This document shows, piece after piece, positions 49,792 through 60,977 of a stretch of DNA of 64,000 nucleotides. A program made the translations under genes and the position numbers. The DNA lies in the NCBI RefSeq assembly GCF_010858045.1, contig NZ_JAAGVC010000004.1:231836-295835 (forward strand), read 5' to 3'. Each line of letters starts with the position of its first letter. The first letter of the stretch is position 1. The notes below the pieces were generated by a model, which ran no database searches, was not told where the DNA came from, and was given only the letters and a program-made list of their open reading frames with translations. The DNA comes from Nocardia cyriacigeorgica (GTDB lineage Bacteria > Actinomycetota > Actinomycetes > Mycobacteriales > Mycobacteriaceae).

Positions 49792-50649
49792 GTGCGCGCC
49801 ACAAGCAATCCGGTATTCAAGAACTTGCCGAAACAGGAAGGTGGCGGCTACGCCAACTTCGGTTCGGGCGTGGCCGGTGCGGGTCAGCTGGGCCAGCAGT
49901 TCGGTAACCAGTACGGCCAGCCCCCGCAGTACCAGCCCTACCAGCAGGCCCCCGCCACCCGGTCGATGACCATCGACGACGTGGTCACCAAGACGGGCAT
50001 CACGCTGGGTGTGCTGGCGGTCTCGGCCCTGATCTCCTACATCCTCAGCAGCGCCAACAACGGCCTTGCGCCGCTGTTCGTCATCGGTGGCGGCCTGGTG
50101 GGCCTGGTGCTGGTGCTGGTCGCCAGCTTCGGCCGCAAGATGGACAACCCGGCCATCGTGCTCGGTTACGCCGTCGCCGAGGGTCTGTTCCTCGGTGCGC
50201 TGTCGCTGATGTTCACCGACATCTCCTTCGGCGGTGCCGGCGGTTCGGCGCTGATCGGGCAGGCGGTGCTCGGCACCTTCGGTGTGTTCGCGGGCATGCT
50301 GGTCGTCTACAAGACCGGCGCCATCCGGGTCACCCCGCGCTTCACCCGCATGATCGTCGGCGCGATGATCGGTGTGCTGGTGCTGATCGTGGGCAACCTG
50401 ATCGCGAGCTTCTTCACCGACGGCGGCTTCGGCCTGCGTGATGGCGGCCCGATCGCCATCATCTTCAGCCTGGTCTGCATCGCGATCGCCGCGTTCAGCT
50501 TCCTGCTCGACTTCGACGCCGCCGACCAGCTGATCCGCGCTCAGGCGCCGGAGAAGGCCGCATGGGGCGTCGCCCTCGGCCTGACCGTCACCCTGGTCTG
50601 GCTCTACGTCGAGATCCTGCGCCTGCTGAGCTACTTCCAGAACGATTAG
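49792..50649 (+). CDS. Bax inhibitor-1 / YccA family membrane protein
   Basis: 285 aa. A Gln/Tyr/Pro-rich cytoplasmic N-terminus (about 1-58), then seven membrane segments with LGYAVAEGLFLGALS and ending LLDFDAADQLIRAQAPEKAAW, the BI-1 pH-sensor region with the Asp pair, then WVYVEILRLL-like WLYVEILRLLSYF. The family forms Ca2+-leak or protease-modulating membrane proteins. GTG at 49792 after AAAGGGA. It sits next to fadA3, where M. tuberculosis also has membrane proteins (Rv1072). Confidence 0.9.
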   Translation: MRATSNPVFKNLPKQEGGGYANFGSGVAGAGQLGQQFGNQYGQPPQYQPYQQAPATRSMTIDDVVTKTGITLGVLAVSALISYILSSANNGLAPLFVIGGGLVGLVLVLVASFGRKMDNPAIVLGYAVAEGLFLGALSLMFTDISFGGAGGSALIGQAVLGTFGVFAGMLVVYKTGAIRVTPRFTRMIVGAMIGVLVLIVGNLIASFFTDGGFGLRDGGPIAIIFSLVCIAIAAFSFLLDFDAADQLIRAQAPEKAAWGVALGLTVTLVWLYVEILRLLSYFQND

Positions 50650-50666
50650 TAGGCTCCGGCCGCACA

Positions 50667-50704
50667 AGAATGGCTCCCTACCCGCTCGGGTAGGGAGCCA
50701 TTCT
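50667..50704. terminator. Bidirectional terminator, 18-bp perfect stem
   Basis: Left arm 50667-50684 and right arm 50687-50704 are exact complements (AGAATGGCTCCCTACCCG). It lies between the converging BI-1 and fadA3 genes and ends in TTCT on one strand and TTCTTGTG on the other. Confidence 0.88.
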
Positions 50705-50720
50705 GCTGTTGCTGGCGCTA

Positions 50721-51941
<1,221 letters not shown>

Positions 51942-52024
51942 GAGGACTCCTTATGTCTCGGAGTGCGCACGGTGGTCACCGACCAGGTGCGTGCGGCACT
52001 CGCGGGGTATGGATCACCTCGAAT

Positions 52025-52903
52025 CTACGTCGCGCTGGTCGAGGGGGAAACACCCGGTGTGACCAGATCCCGCTCACTGAGAGCACTGAGCAGAACCGGC
52101 AGCAAATGCTCGGCCGCGAGGGCGTAGCCGGCGGCCGAGGGATGGAAGCCATCGGCGGAGAACATCTGTTCCGGGGCGGCGTGAAAATCCTTGCTGAGCA
52201 AATCGCCCATCGAGACCGGATGGCCGCCCGCGGTCAATGTGACGGCGGTCTGGGCTCTGGCCAGCCGGTGACTCCAGGTGTGCACCACGCTGCGCAGCGG
52301 TTGCGGGATGGCGGCCACGGTGCCCAGATCCGGGCAGGTGCCGACCACCACGACGCTGCCCGCCTCGCTCAGCCGCGCCACGGCCCGCTTCAACCGCCCC
52401 GCCGAGCGGGCCACCGAATGCTTTTTGGTGATGTCGTTGCCGCCGATCAGGATGACGGCGGCGTCCGGCGGTGGCCCGGCCACGAACATGGCGTCCACCT
52501 GGCCGGACAGGCCCTTGGAGGTGGCGCCGGAGATGGCTTTGGTGCTGAGCCGGATGCTGCGGCCGGTGGCCTCGGCCAGGCCGCGGGCCAGCCGCACGCC
52601 GGGCACTTCGGTCGCGTCGGTGCAGCCGACGCCGGCCGCGGTGGAGTCGCCGAAGATCATCAGGTGCAGATCGGCGTGCCGGTCCAGCCGCCACGGCTCG
52701 GGCGTCGCGCAGCCGGGCAGGTAGATGCCGTCGGCTTCCGGCGGTTTGGAGGTGTCGCGCCCGATCACGCCGCGCGCCACGCCCGCCTGCGCCATGAGAT
52801 ACCGGTACGCCGCCCATGACGCGGTGCCCGCGCTCGACCCGGCGAGCACGGTCGCGGCGCCGGTCATCGCCGCGCTCCGCCATCGGATTCGAGGTTCGCC
52901 CAC
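52025..52903 (-). CDS. SGNH/GDSL hydrolase (Rv1075c-like)
   Basis: 292 aa from the GTG at 52903; the open frame goes to 52996 and an ATG at 52867 is also possible. SGNH blocks: FGDSTAAGVG (nucleophile Ser), SGATSKGLSGQ, GGNDIT, and DGFHPSAAGYALAAEHLLP (Asp and His of the triad). An N-terminal hydrophobic segment suggests membrane anchoring or export. Rv1075c is a secreted GDSL esterase in the same position. Confidence 0.88.
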   Translation of the reverse strand: MGEPRIRWRSAAMTGAATVLAGSSAGTASWAAYRYLMAQAGVARGVIGRDTSKPPEADGIYLPGCATPEPWRLDRHADLHLMIFGDSTAAGVGCTDATEVPGVRLARGLAEATGRSIRLSTKAISGATSKGLSGQVDAMFVAGPPPDAAVILIGGNDITKKHSVARSAGRLKRAVARLSEAGSVVVVGTCPDLGTVAAIPQPLRSVVHTWSHRLARAQTAVTLTAGGHPVSMGDLLSKDFHAAPEQMFSADGFHPSAAGYALAAEHLLPVLLSALSERDLVTPGVSPSTSAT

Positions 52904-53062
52904 GACCTCGGATTTTACGTGCTCTCGCCGTGTCCGCAGCTCGCATCTGGGCCGGTCGGCCGGCGGCTGGGAGCAGCGTTGCATGCCGCCGGACACGGCG
53001 ATGTGGGGCGAGGCGGGGAGTGGGGCGGCGCGGCCTCGGCCAGCGCGCCGCCCCGAATCAGA

Positions 53063-53527
53063 TCAGCCCGGGACGTGGAATGAGCCGCGCGCCGGAATGC
53101 TGGCGTGGTTGGTGCTCACGGTGACCTCGATCTGCCCGGGCCCGGTGTCCTGGAACAGCGAGTACTGGATGCTGCCGTAGATGCCCGTCACGACGTTGTT
53201 CTCATAGGTGCCGGTGGCGCCGGTGGTGGTGTTGCGCCAGGCCACGGTGGTGCGCACCTCGCACAGCGGCGCCAGCGGGTACTGGCCGGGGCCGATGCCC
53301 GCGACCGGCGCGGCGCGCACGTTGACGACGGCGCGGCCCGGCCAGTCGGGGCTGGTATCGGCCCAGGTGTGGATGCTGGTCCAGCACAATCCGCCATAGG
53401 CCATGGTGGGGACATCCGGGAACGCGACGGTGGTGGTCGCGGCAGCGGGCGCACCGGAGGCGACGACCAGCGCGACCGTCGATCCGGCCAGCACCGCGGC
53501 GACCCGGGCAGTGTTCGGCAGCCTCAT
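53063..53527 (-). CDS. Secreted hypothetical protein
   Basis: 154 aa. Signal peptide (VAAVLAGSTVALVVASGAPAAA) with cleavage near AAA-TTT. The mature part has two Cys (GGLCWTS, APLCEVR) and beta-strand-rich text (RTTVAWRNTTTGATGTYEN, IEVTVSTNHASIPARGSF). Similar in style to the secreted protein at 42629 (VNWRNWNTGANGTIEL / AWRNTTTGATGTYEN), so the two may be distant paralogues. Divergent from cbs. Confidence 0.8.
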   Translation of the reverse strand: MRLPNTARVAAVLAGSTVALVVASGAPAAATTTVAFPDVPTMAYGGLCWTSIHTWADTSPDWPGRAVVNVRAAPVAGIGPGQYPLAPLCEVRTTVAWRNTTTGATGTYENNVVTGIYGSIQYSLFQDTGPGQIEVTVSTNHASIPARGSFHVPG

Positions 53528-53649
53528 GGCCGCAGATATTAGGCGGCGGAGGCACTTTCCGCAGGAGAGCGCGCCGCGGCCCGGTGTGGCCGGTGTGGTG
53601 TGCGCTACCGGCCCGCACCTACCGGCAACGGTTCTGCAACGATGGAGTC

Positions 53650-55041
<1,392 letters not shown>

Positions 55042-55178
55042 CGCTGCCTAACCCTTCGTTCGCCGCTCGAGCGCAAATTTTTGGCAAATTGGCGGTTCGT
55101 CGATTTCTCGTTGGGTAATTCCGCGATGGACGGGCCGCGGCAGCCGCCACGGCGCATCGGCGAGCGAAGGGAAAGGTT

Positions 55179-56144
55179 GTGCAAACTACAAGTTTGGCCA
55201 TCGACTTTCAGCAGGGCCTATCCGATGCCTGGAGCTCGGTCGCGACGTTCGTGCCCAAGCTCGTCGGCTTCCTGATCATCCTGCTGATCGGTTGGCTGAT
55301 CGCGAAGACTGTCGCGACCATCGTGAACAAGGTGCTCGAGCGGGTGGGCTTCGATCGGCTCGTCGAGCGCGGGGGTATCAATCAGATGCTGGCGCGCAGT
55401 AAATACGACGCGTCCGATCTGCTGGCGAAGCTCGCGTACTACGCGATTCTGCTGATCGCGCTTCAACTCGGCTTCGGCGTGTTCGGGCCGAACCCGGTCA
55501 GTGACATGCTCAACGGCATCGTCGCCTGGCTGCCCAAGGCGGCCGTCGCGATCCTGATCGTTGTCGTCGCCGCGGCCATCGCGCGGGCGGTGCGCGACAT
55601 CGTCACCAATGTGCTGTCTGGCCTCAGCTTCGGCTCCATGCTCGGGCGGCTGGCCGCGATCTTCATCTGGGGCGTCGGCATCATCGCCGCGCTGAACCAG
55701 ATCGGGGTGGCGACCTCGGTGACCACGCCCATCCTGATCACGGTGCTCGCCACGATCGGCGGCATCATGGTCGTCGGTGTCGGCGGCGGTCTGGTGCGGC
55801 CCATGCAGCAGCGCTGGGAAGGCTGGTTGAGCAACCTGGAGGACGAGATCCCCGCGGCCAAGGGGCGCGCCGAGGCCTACCAGCGTGGCCGGGAAGACGC
55901 GGCCCGGCAGCAGCAGGGCGCGGGCCGTCCGGCCGAGGCGGCGCAGCAGCCGCAGTGGGCGAACCAGCCCGCGGGCGGCGGCTCCCAGGAGTGGACCAAC
56001 CAGCCCGGAACCCAGGGCCAGGCGGAGTGGGGTAACCAGCCGGGTCGTCAGCAGTGGGAGCAGGCCACCGACCCGGGCCGGCAGTGGCCGCAGGAGCCGC
56101 GCGGCGGGTACGGCGATTACGGCGAGGGCCGCCACATGCGGTAG
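55179..56144 (+). CDS. MscS-related membrane protein with TM-helix repeats
   Basis: 321 aa. About four to five membrane segments with the conserved small-residue helices of the MscS-like 'TM_helix' family (LVGFLIILLIGWLIAKTVATI; ILIVVVAAAIARAVRDIVTNVL; TTPILITVLATIGGIMVVGVGGGL, each shown up to 20 residues or fewer in the protein). A Gln/Gly/Trp-rich cytoplasmic tail (residues about 230-321) follows. May be a mechanosensitive channel. GTG start with AAGGGAAAGG upstream. Confidence 0.83.
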   Translation: MQTTSLAIDFQQGLSDAWSSVATFVPKLVGFLIILLIGWLIAKTVATIVNKVLERVGFDRLVERGGINQMLARSKYDASDLLAKLAYYAILLIALQLGFGVFGPNPVSDMLNGIVAWLPKAAVAILIVVVAAAIARAVRDIVTNVLSGLSFGSMLGRLAAIFIWGVGIIAALNQIGVATSVTTPILITVLATIGGIMVVGVGGGLVRPMQQRWEGWLSNLEDEIPAAKGRAEAYQRGREDAARQQQGAGRPAEAAQQPQWANQPAGGGSQEWTNQPGTQGQAEWGNQPGRQQWEQATDPGRQWPQEPRGGYGDYGEGRHMR

Positions 56145-56162
56145 CGAGCCATCGCGCACGAG

Positions 56163-56194
56163 TCCCCCACCGATCCCGAATCGGTGGGGGATTC
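56163..56194 (+). terminator. Rho-independent terminator
   Basis: CCCCCACCGAT (56164-56174) pairs with ATCGGTGGGGG (56180-56190); loop 5 nt, followed by ATTCTTCTGTT. It ends the MscS-related transcript. Confidence 0.85.
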
Positions 56195-56214
56195 TTCTGT
56201 TATGCCGGTGAGGG

Positions 56215-56604
56215 TCAGGCCAGGTGCGGGGCGGCGCACACGCACACCGCCGCCAGCCGCAGCACCATCCAGTCCGCCTCCGACCAGTCGGCATGGTCGA
56301 CCGGGACGACGGGCGGGCCCGGCACGGTGTCCTCGTGGCCGAGCGGCACGGGTGCGCTCGCACGCACCTCGTCGAGGAGTCCGCGCGCATAGGCGGTCAG
56401 CAGCACCACGGGCGAGGTTCCGTGGTGCGGGTTTACGCCGAACTGGAGGATGTCGCGTACCGCGGCCGCATGCTGATCGAGCGCCGCCGAGAGCGCGGGC
56501 AGCTGTGCCGCTGCCGCGAGCGCCGGGGCCCCGTACATCGTGTGCAGGCGTTTGATACTGCGACGCGCCGACTGTTCGAGCAATACGGGGCCGAGCAAAA
56601 ACAC
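56215..56604 (-). CDS. DUF6401-like protein
   Basis: 129 aa, all helical with PVLLEQSARRSIKRLHTMYG at the start, LDQHAAAVRDILQFGVNP, and SEADWMVLRLAAVCVCAAPHLA at the end. This matches my recollection of DUF6401 (annotated as natural-product biosynthesis associated); low certainty. Starts at 56604. No membrane segment. Confidence 0.65.
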   Translation of the reverse strand: MFLLGPVLLEQSARRSIKRLHTMYGAPALAAAAQLPALSAALDQHAAAVRDILQFGVNPHHGTSPVVLLTAYARGLLDEVRASAPVPLGHEDTVPGPPVVPVDHADWSEADWMVLRLAAVCVCAAPHLA

Positions 56605-56911
56605 CTCGTCATGCTAACAATCAGCGCAGGCAGGGGGACTGTGGCGTTCATAGTGGCGTCGTCTCCGCGCGAGGGCAGCGCGACAGTGCCGATCACCAGC
56701 AGGCCGGCCAGGGCTGGTCGCGTCCGCCGATCGCGGGCTCCGCGAGCCGATGGATGAGCCGGTACCCACCTGACCGGTTTCCCCGATCGGGCGCCGCCGT
56801 CCGGCCCGGCCGCTACCCGCCGGGCAGGTCGGCGCCGGATTCGCGGTCGCCATCAGTGGCCCGGGGTCATGCCGGCCGGGGCTGGCTCGGCGCTGCTGGT
56901 GATCGGTGCCG
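56605..56911. other. Intergenic region without a supportable gene
   Basis: About 307 bp between two minus-strand genes. Short open frames occur on both strands but none has family support or a convincing ribosome site. It contains the probable promoter of the DUF6401-like gene at its left end. Confidence 0.6.
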
Positions 56912-57643
56912 CTACAGATCCGCGAAGCAGATGACGAACTTGCGTTCGGAGTAGACGAAGCCGCGGTCGGCGTCGGGGCAGGTGTCGACGTTGGTGGTGT
57001 TCTGTTGGACCGCAACCACTTTCACGCCGTCGGGGGAGGTGCAGGGGATGCGGGTGGGGGAGGGCTTCAACGTCATGCAGGATCCGACGGTCCAGTCGAT
57101 GTCGAGGCAGAGCGTGGTCTTGTCGACGGAGTGGGAACGGTCCGCGTCGGAGGGGCAGGTGCTGGCCTCGGTGCCCTTGTCGACGACCTTGTAGGTGGAA
57201 TCGGCGCTGCCGCAGGCGGTTTTGCCGACCTTCTTCGGGTCCGGGTCGAGCACGACGCAGTCGCCGACGTTCACCTGGACTGCCACGGCTTCCTTGGCGG
57301 TCTTGTTGTCCGCGACGGGGGAGGCCGAGGTCTGCGGGGTCGTCGTGGTCGGCGGCGGTACCGGCGCCAGGCCGGGTTGTTTCAGCGGGGCCTTCGGGGT
57401 GGGCGATGCCGTCGTCGTCGCGGTGGCGCTGACCTCTTGCTTCGCCTCGGCCACCGTGGATTCGAACGACGACGCCAGCACCGAGACACCGACGATCAAG
57501 ATGCCCGCCGTCACGAAGGCGCCGATCGCGACGATGAGTGCGCTGTTGGTCAGGCGGCGCCGAGTACGGTTCGGCGCCGGCGTGCCCTGCTCGGCCGGTG
57601 TGCCCTGCTGGGCGGGGATCGGCTCGGTCATCGGCTCGGTCAC
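56912..57643 (-). CDS. Membrane-anchored protein with duplicated Cys-rich domain (LppU-like)
   Basis: 243 aa from the GTG at 57643, which overlaps the upstream gene stop (GTGA). Cytoplasmic Gln/Pro N-terminus, one membrane helix (about 34-56), a Thr/Pro linker, then two similar Cys-rich repeats with four Cys each: GDCVVL...TACGSAD...STCPSDADR...TLCLDIDW and GSCMTL...IPCTSPD...DTCPDADR...VICFADL. Similar to LppU/SCO3897-type extracytoplasmic domains. Function unknown. Confidence 0.78.
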   Translation of the reverse strand: MTEPMTEPIPAQQGTPAEQGTPAPNRTRRRLTNSALIVAIGAFVTAGILIVGVSVLASSFESTVAEAKQEVSATATTTASPTPKAPLKQPGLAPVPPPTTTTPQTSASPVADNKTAKEAVAVQVNVGDCVVLDPDPKKVGKTACGSADSTYKVVDKGTEASTCPSDADRSHSVDKTTLCLDIDWTVGSCMTLKPSPTRIPCTSPDGVKVVAVQQNTTNVDTCPDADRGFVYSERKFVICFADL

Positions 57644-58260
57644 GGCTGGCCGCTGAGGACGGCCATGATGGCATCGACGAACGGCTGGCCGCCCATGATG
57701 GCGCCGCCGGCGAGCGCGCCGACGACCGCACCGATCGGGCCGGTGAGCAGGGTGAAGAAGCCCATGCCGATGACGGCGCCGATGAGGCCGCCGATCACCG
57801 CACCGGCGACGACGCCGACGACGTTCTTCTCCAGTTCGGCCACCAGCCGCGACATCGAGCTGATCTCGCGCATCTCGCCGATTTCCTTGGCCGACGGCTT
57901 GGTGGTGAGGGTGAGTTCACGGCCGTGGTCGGCGATCTCGTGCGCCACGCTCATCCGCGCGCCGGCGATCTCGTAGGCGAGCGGGATCTCGGCGACCACT
58001 TCGCCGCTGTCCGACTTCAGAACAGCCCGGTCGGCCTTGTCCTCCACGCCCTCGACCAGCTCGAACGTGCCGTCTTCGACCTTGGTGGTGATGGTGCGGC
58101 CGGAGCGGTCGGTGGTGGTCGTGTACTCGATCCCGTGTTCGGCCCCCTCCGCCCTTAGTTCCTCGGAGGCCTTCGCTGGTTCTGCGTGCACGGTGCCCGC
58201 GGAGATACCGAGAGCGGCGACGGCGAGGACGGTGGTGACGGCGAAACGGCCGAACTTCAT
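57640..58260 (-). CDS. Secreted protein with C-terminal glycine-zipper membrane region
   Basis: 206 aa. Signal peptide (TTVLAVAALGISAGTVHA, cleavage after VHA-EP). A hydrophilic beta-rich central part (EYTTTTDRSGRTITTKVEDG; VSVAHEIAD-like MSVAHEIADHGRELTLTTKP), then a C-terminal Gly-zipper hydrophobic stretch (VVAGAVIGGLIGAVIGMGFF and GAVVGALAGGAIMGG) that may insert in a membrane. Common in Nocardia-type genomes, function unknown. Coupled to the next gene by GTGA. Confidence 0.75.
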   Translation of the reverse strand: MKFGRFAVTTVLAVAALGISAGTVHAEPAKASEELRAEGAEHGIEYTTTTDRSGRTITTKVEDGTFELVEGVEDKADRAVLKSDSGEVVAEIPLAYEIAGARMSVAHEIADHGRELTLTTKPSAKEIGEMREISSMSRLVAELEKNVVGVVAGAVIGGLIGAVIGMGFFTLLTGPIGAVVGALAGGAIMGGQPFVDAIMAVLSGQP

Positions 58261-58661
58261 TCCTGGAATCCCTTACTCAAACTCACGCGAGACCGGCGTA
58301 TTGCCGGACGGCGTCGGAGTTTACGGCGCACACAACCTTTAGTCCCAGGTTTGGAAAGACCGCACTACCAGGGATTTTGTGAAAATCAATCATTCAAATT
58401 AATGCGGGCCGGCGGTGCCGCGATGCCGGTTTGTGCGCTACCTGCGGTGATCGAGAAAAGCGCAGAATTGGACGGTTGATCAACAAGTAATGTATCTCAC
58501 AGCTGGGCGGCAGGTGGGGTGGAGTCACAGTGCGGGACCAAGGCTGTTGCCCCGGCCTGCCCCGACCGCATCGGCCCCGGCAGCGGCGATGGAGCGGCGA
58601 GCGTTGTTGCCGCCGTAGGGGAATGGCGGCAGCCGAGCTGCCGCTCGCCGGTCGGTCCGGC
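58261..58661. other. Intergenic region with an AT-rich patch
   Basis: 401 bp without a supportable gene. Bases about 58340-58410 are clearly AT-richer than the surroundings (for example GTGAAAATCAATCATTC), which may be the promoter region of the secreted-protein operon starting at 58260. Confidence 0.5.
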
Positions 58662-59201
58662 TCAGGCGCGCGTCGCGGCCCAGCGCACCAGATCGTCGAC
58701 GGGCACGTTCCAGGAGCCGATGGCGGAGTTCGGGACGAAGGCCGGGATCTCCGGGATGTCGCCCAACTCTGGGACGGTGGCGACGAAGTGCAGATACCGG
58801 CCATCGTCGAGTCGGGTCGAGAAGGGCTGGTCCGGATGATCCGGTGGGGCTTCGAAGGTCAGCTCCGGCGCGTCGGCGAGCCACGGTTCCAGCAGATCTT
58901 CGACTTCGGCGAAAGTGGCTTGGGTGAGCCATTCCCGCTGCGGCGCGCACACGACGAATCGGTCGACCGCACTGAAGCACAGAACCGGCCAGTCCTCGAT
59001 CGGGTTCGCTCGGCACTCTCCGGCCAGTTCGGTGAGGTCGAGTTCGTACAGCTCCGGATCCGGTTCGCCCGAGGCCACGCTGACCCAGCCGTTGTCGACG
59101 TCCTGCCCTTCGGCGCCGAAACTGCCGAGCGCCGAATCGACATACTCGGCGAACTTCGCGTACTCATCGGCCGTGAAGAATTCGCACCACTCGGGAACCA
59201 T
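58662..59201 (-). CDS. Acidic cytoplasmic protein, unknown
   Basis: 179 aa, ATG at 59201 with AGGTGG just upstream. Strongly acidic, no signal or membrane segment; text such as FFTADEYAKFAEYVDSALGSF, VVCAPQREWLTQATFAEVEDLL and WNVPVDDLVRWAATRA. Family not recognised. The acidic, Trp-containing composition is reminiscent of immunity proteins, but nothing proves that. Confidence 0.68.
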   Translation of the reverse strand: MVPEWCEFFTADEYAKFAEYVDSALGSFGAEGQDVDNGWVSVASGEPDPELYELDLTELAGECRANPIEDWPVLCFSAVDRFVVCAPQREWLTQATFAEVEDLLEPWLADAPELTFEAPPDHPDQPFSTRLDDGRYLHFVATVPELGDIPEIPAFVPNSAIGSWNVPVDDLVRWAATRA

Positions 59202-59744
59202 TCCACCTGCTCTCCATAGCTACCGCGCACTGACCGGCCGATGGTATGCCGACGATCCACACCTTGCCGCCCGTGGAAAATCGCGGAGCCCTCGACCTGC
59301 CGCCCCTACCGGTGTGCGCGAACTTCGCACAGGTTATGGCGATTTCGATAGCTCACACCTTGTGCGACGTGCCCGAATCCTGTGCGAAGCCGCAACTCGA
59401 TCTACGCGAGAGGGGGGAACCTCTTGTGCTGGATGGCCGTGGTGAAGTGGTCCCAGTCGGTGGGGTGAAGACGAGGGCGGGGCCGGTGGGGTTCTTGGAG
59501 TCGCGGACGCCGACTGCCCACCGACCCGCGCGGCCTGCCCGGCTGCCGACCGAACGTCTCTACCTGCTGTGAGACGGCATCCTTCCCAGCGCCCGGTCTG
59601 GCGGCGGCCAGTTGCGCCGAGGGCCTCGGGCATACTGCCGACCGCTCGATCCGGAGGCGTCGTCCGGCCCGACCGGCTCGAATCGCGGCAGATGGTGTGG
59701 CCACGGCAGTGAGTTGAGTCGATCGGAGGTCGCCGGGGTGGTAG
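59202..59744. other. Degenerate region holding a DUF397 remnant and an inverted repeat
   Basis: 543 bp with no intact gene I can support. It contains a DUF397 fragment (59402-59521) and an inverted repeat TTCGCACAGG (59324-59333) / CCTGTGCGAA (59379-59388), with a further TGTGCGA copy between the arms. Confidence 0.55.
59402..59521 (-). pseudogene. DUF397 gene remnant, frameshifted
   Basis: One minus-strand frame reads WAVGVRDSKNPTGPALVFTP and the neighbouring frame continues TDWDHFTTAIQHKRFPPLA then a stop (59402-59404). Together these are the C-terminal two thirds of a DUF397 protein, whose family pattern is GVRDSKDPxGPxLxFTPxxWxxF. A single base is missing after FTP, and the N-terminal part (WxKSSYS...C) is not found upstream, where a TAG interrupts the frame. 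DUF397 genes normally accompany XRE regulators; none is here. Confidence 0.65.
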
Positions 59745-60977
59745 TCAGTCGAGGTGATCGGCCTTGCTGTGTAGGTAGCGCTTTTCGACCTGGTTATCGG
59801 TGAGTTCGGCGGCGCGGCGGAAGTATTCGGTGGCGGCGGCGTTCTCGCCGACCTGCTGTAAGAGGTGGGCTCGGACGGCGTGTTCACGCTGCCGGGTGAG
59901 CGGGTTGCTGTCGAGGTGGTGGCGCTGGTTGAGGTCGTCGAGCAAGGCCAGGCCCCTGGCCGGTCCGTGCGCATGGGCGACGGCCACCACGCGGGCGAGC
60001 TGGACCGGCGGCGTCGGGGTGAGGCGTTCGAGCCACAGGTACAGCATCGCGATCTGGGCCCAGTCGGTGCGGCCCGGTTCGGCCGCGGCGTGCACCGCGG
60101 CGATCGCGGCCTGGATCTGGTAAGTGCCGGCCGGGGCTCGGTTCCACACGCTGTCGATGAGAGCTGTTCCCTCCGCGATCATTTCGCGATTCCACTGTGC
60201 GGGATCCTGCTGATCGAGGGGTATCAGTTCGCCGGCCTCGGTGCGGGCCGCGCGGCGGGATTCGGTGAGCAGCATCAGTGCGAGCAGGCCCGTCACCTCC
60301 GCGTCGGCGGGGACGGTGGCGTGCAGCATTCTGGTGAGTCTGATGGCCTCGGCGGTGAGGTCCACGCGGGTGAGGTCGGCTCCGGCGGTGGCGGTGTAGC
60401 CCTCGTTGAAGATGAGATACAGCACCTGGAGAACCGCGGTCATTCGACTGTCGCGGTCCTCGCCGGTGGGGAGCGTGAAGCGGGCGCCGGCCTTCGCGAG
60501 TTGTTGTTTGGCGCGGCTGATCCGGGTGCCCATGGTGGCCTCGGTCGTGCCGTAGGCGTGCGCGATCTCGGCCGTAGTCAGGCCGCCGACCGCGCGCAAG
60601 GTGAGCGCCACCTGCGAGGTATGCGCGAGTGCGGGATGGCAGCACAGCAGGAGCAAGGTGAGGCTGTCGTCCACTCCGCCGGTCTGCGTGGCCCGGGTGG
60701 GCTCGGCCATGGCCAGTTCGGCGGCGCCGGCTTCCAGTTCCCGGCGCCTGCGGGCCTGATCGGAGCGCAGCAGATCCACCATGCGCCGGTAGGCGACGCG
60801 GATGAGCCAACTGCGCGGTTCGTCCGGAATGCCCTCGACCGGCCACTTTCCGGCTGCGGCCAGCAACGCTTCCTGCACGGCGTCCTCGGCGATATCGAAG
60901 CGGCCGAACCGGCGGACCAGCGCGCCGAGGACCTGCGGCGCTTCGGCGCGCAGCAGGTCCTCGAGCTCCGGGTTCAC
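59745..60977 (-). CDS. ECF42-type RNA polymerase sigma factor with C-terminal TPR extension
   Basis: 410 aa. Sigma region 2 (LVRRFGRFDIAEDAVQEALLAA; PRSWLIRVAYRRMVDLLR) and region 4 (ALTLRAVGGLTTAEIAHAY, TMGTRISRAKQQLAKAG). A long C-terminal extension (about 190-410; LYLIFNEGYTAT, LLALMLLTESRRAART, TPR-like LDDLNQRHHLDSN) is typical of ECF42. The partner DGPF protein is the upstream gene, overlapping by 4 bp (GTGA). No anti-sigma factor nearby, as expected: control may lie in the extension and partner. Confidence 0.93.
   Translation of the reverse strand: MNPELEDLLRAEAPQVLGALVRRFGRFDIAEDAVQEALLAAAGKWPVEGIPDEPRSWLIRVAYRRMVDLLRSDQARRRRELEAGAAELAMAEPTRATQTGGVDDSLTLLLLCCHPALAHTSQVALTLRAVGGLTTAEIAHAYGTTEATMGTRISRAKQQLAKAGARFTLPTGEDRDSRMTAVLQVLYLIFNEGYTATAGADLTRVDLTAEAIRLTRMLHATVPADAEVTGLLALMLLTESRRAARTEAGELIPLDQQDPAQWNREMIAEGTALIDSVWNRAPAGTYQIQAAIAAVHAAAEPGRTDWAQIAMLYLWLERLTPTPPVQLARVVAVAHAHGPARGLALLDDLNQRHHLDSNPLTRQREHAVRAHLLQQVGENAAATEYFRRAAELTDNQVEKRYLHSKADHLD

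Noticed and set aside
59246..59572. Plus-strand open frame of 108 codons
   Set aside because: No family support, runs across the DUF397 remnant and the inverted repeat; probably chance.
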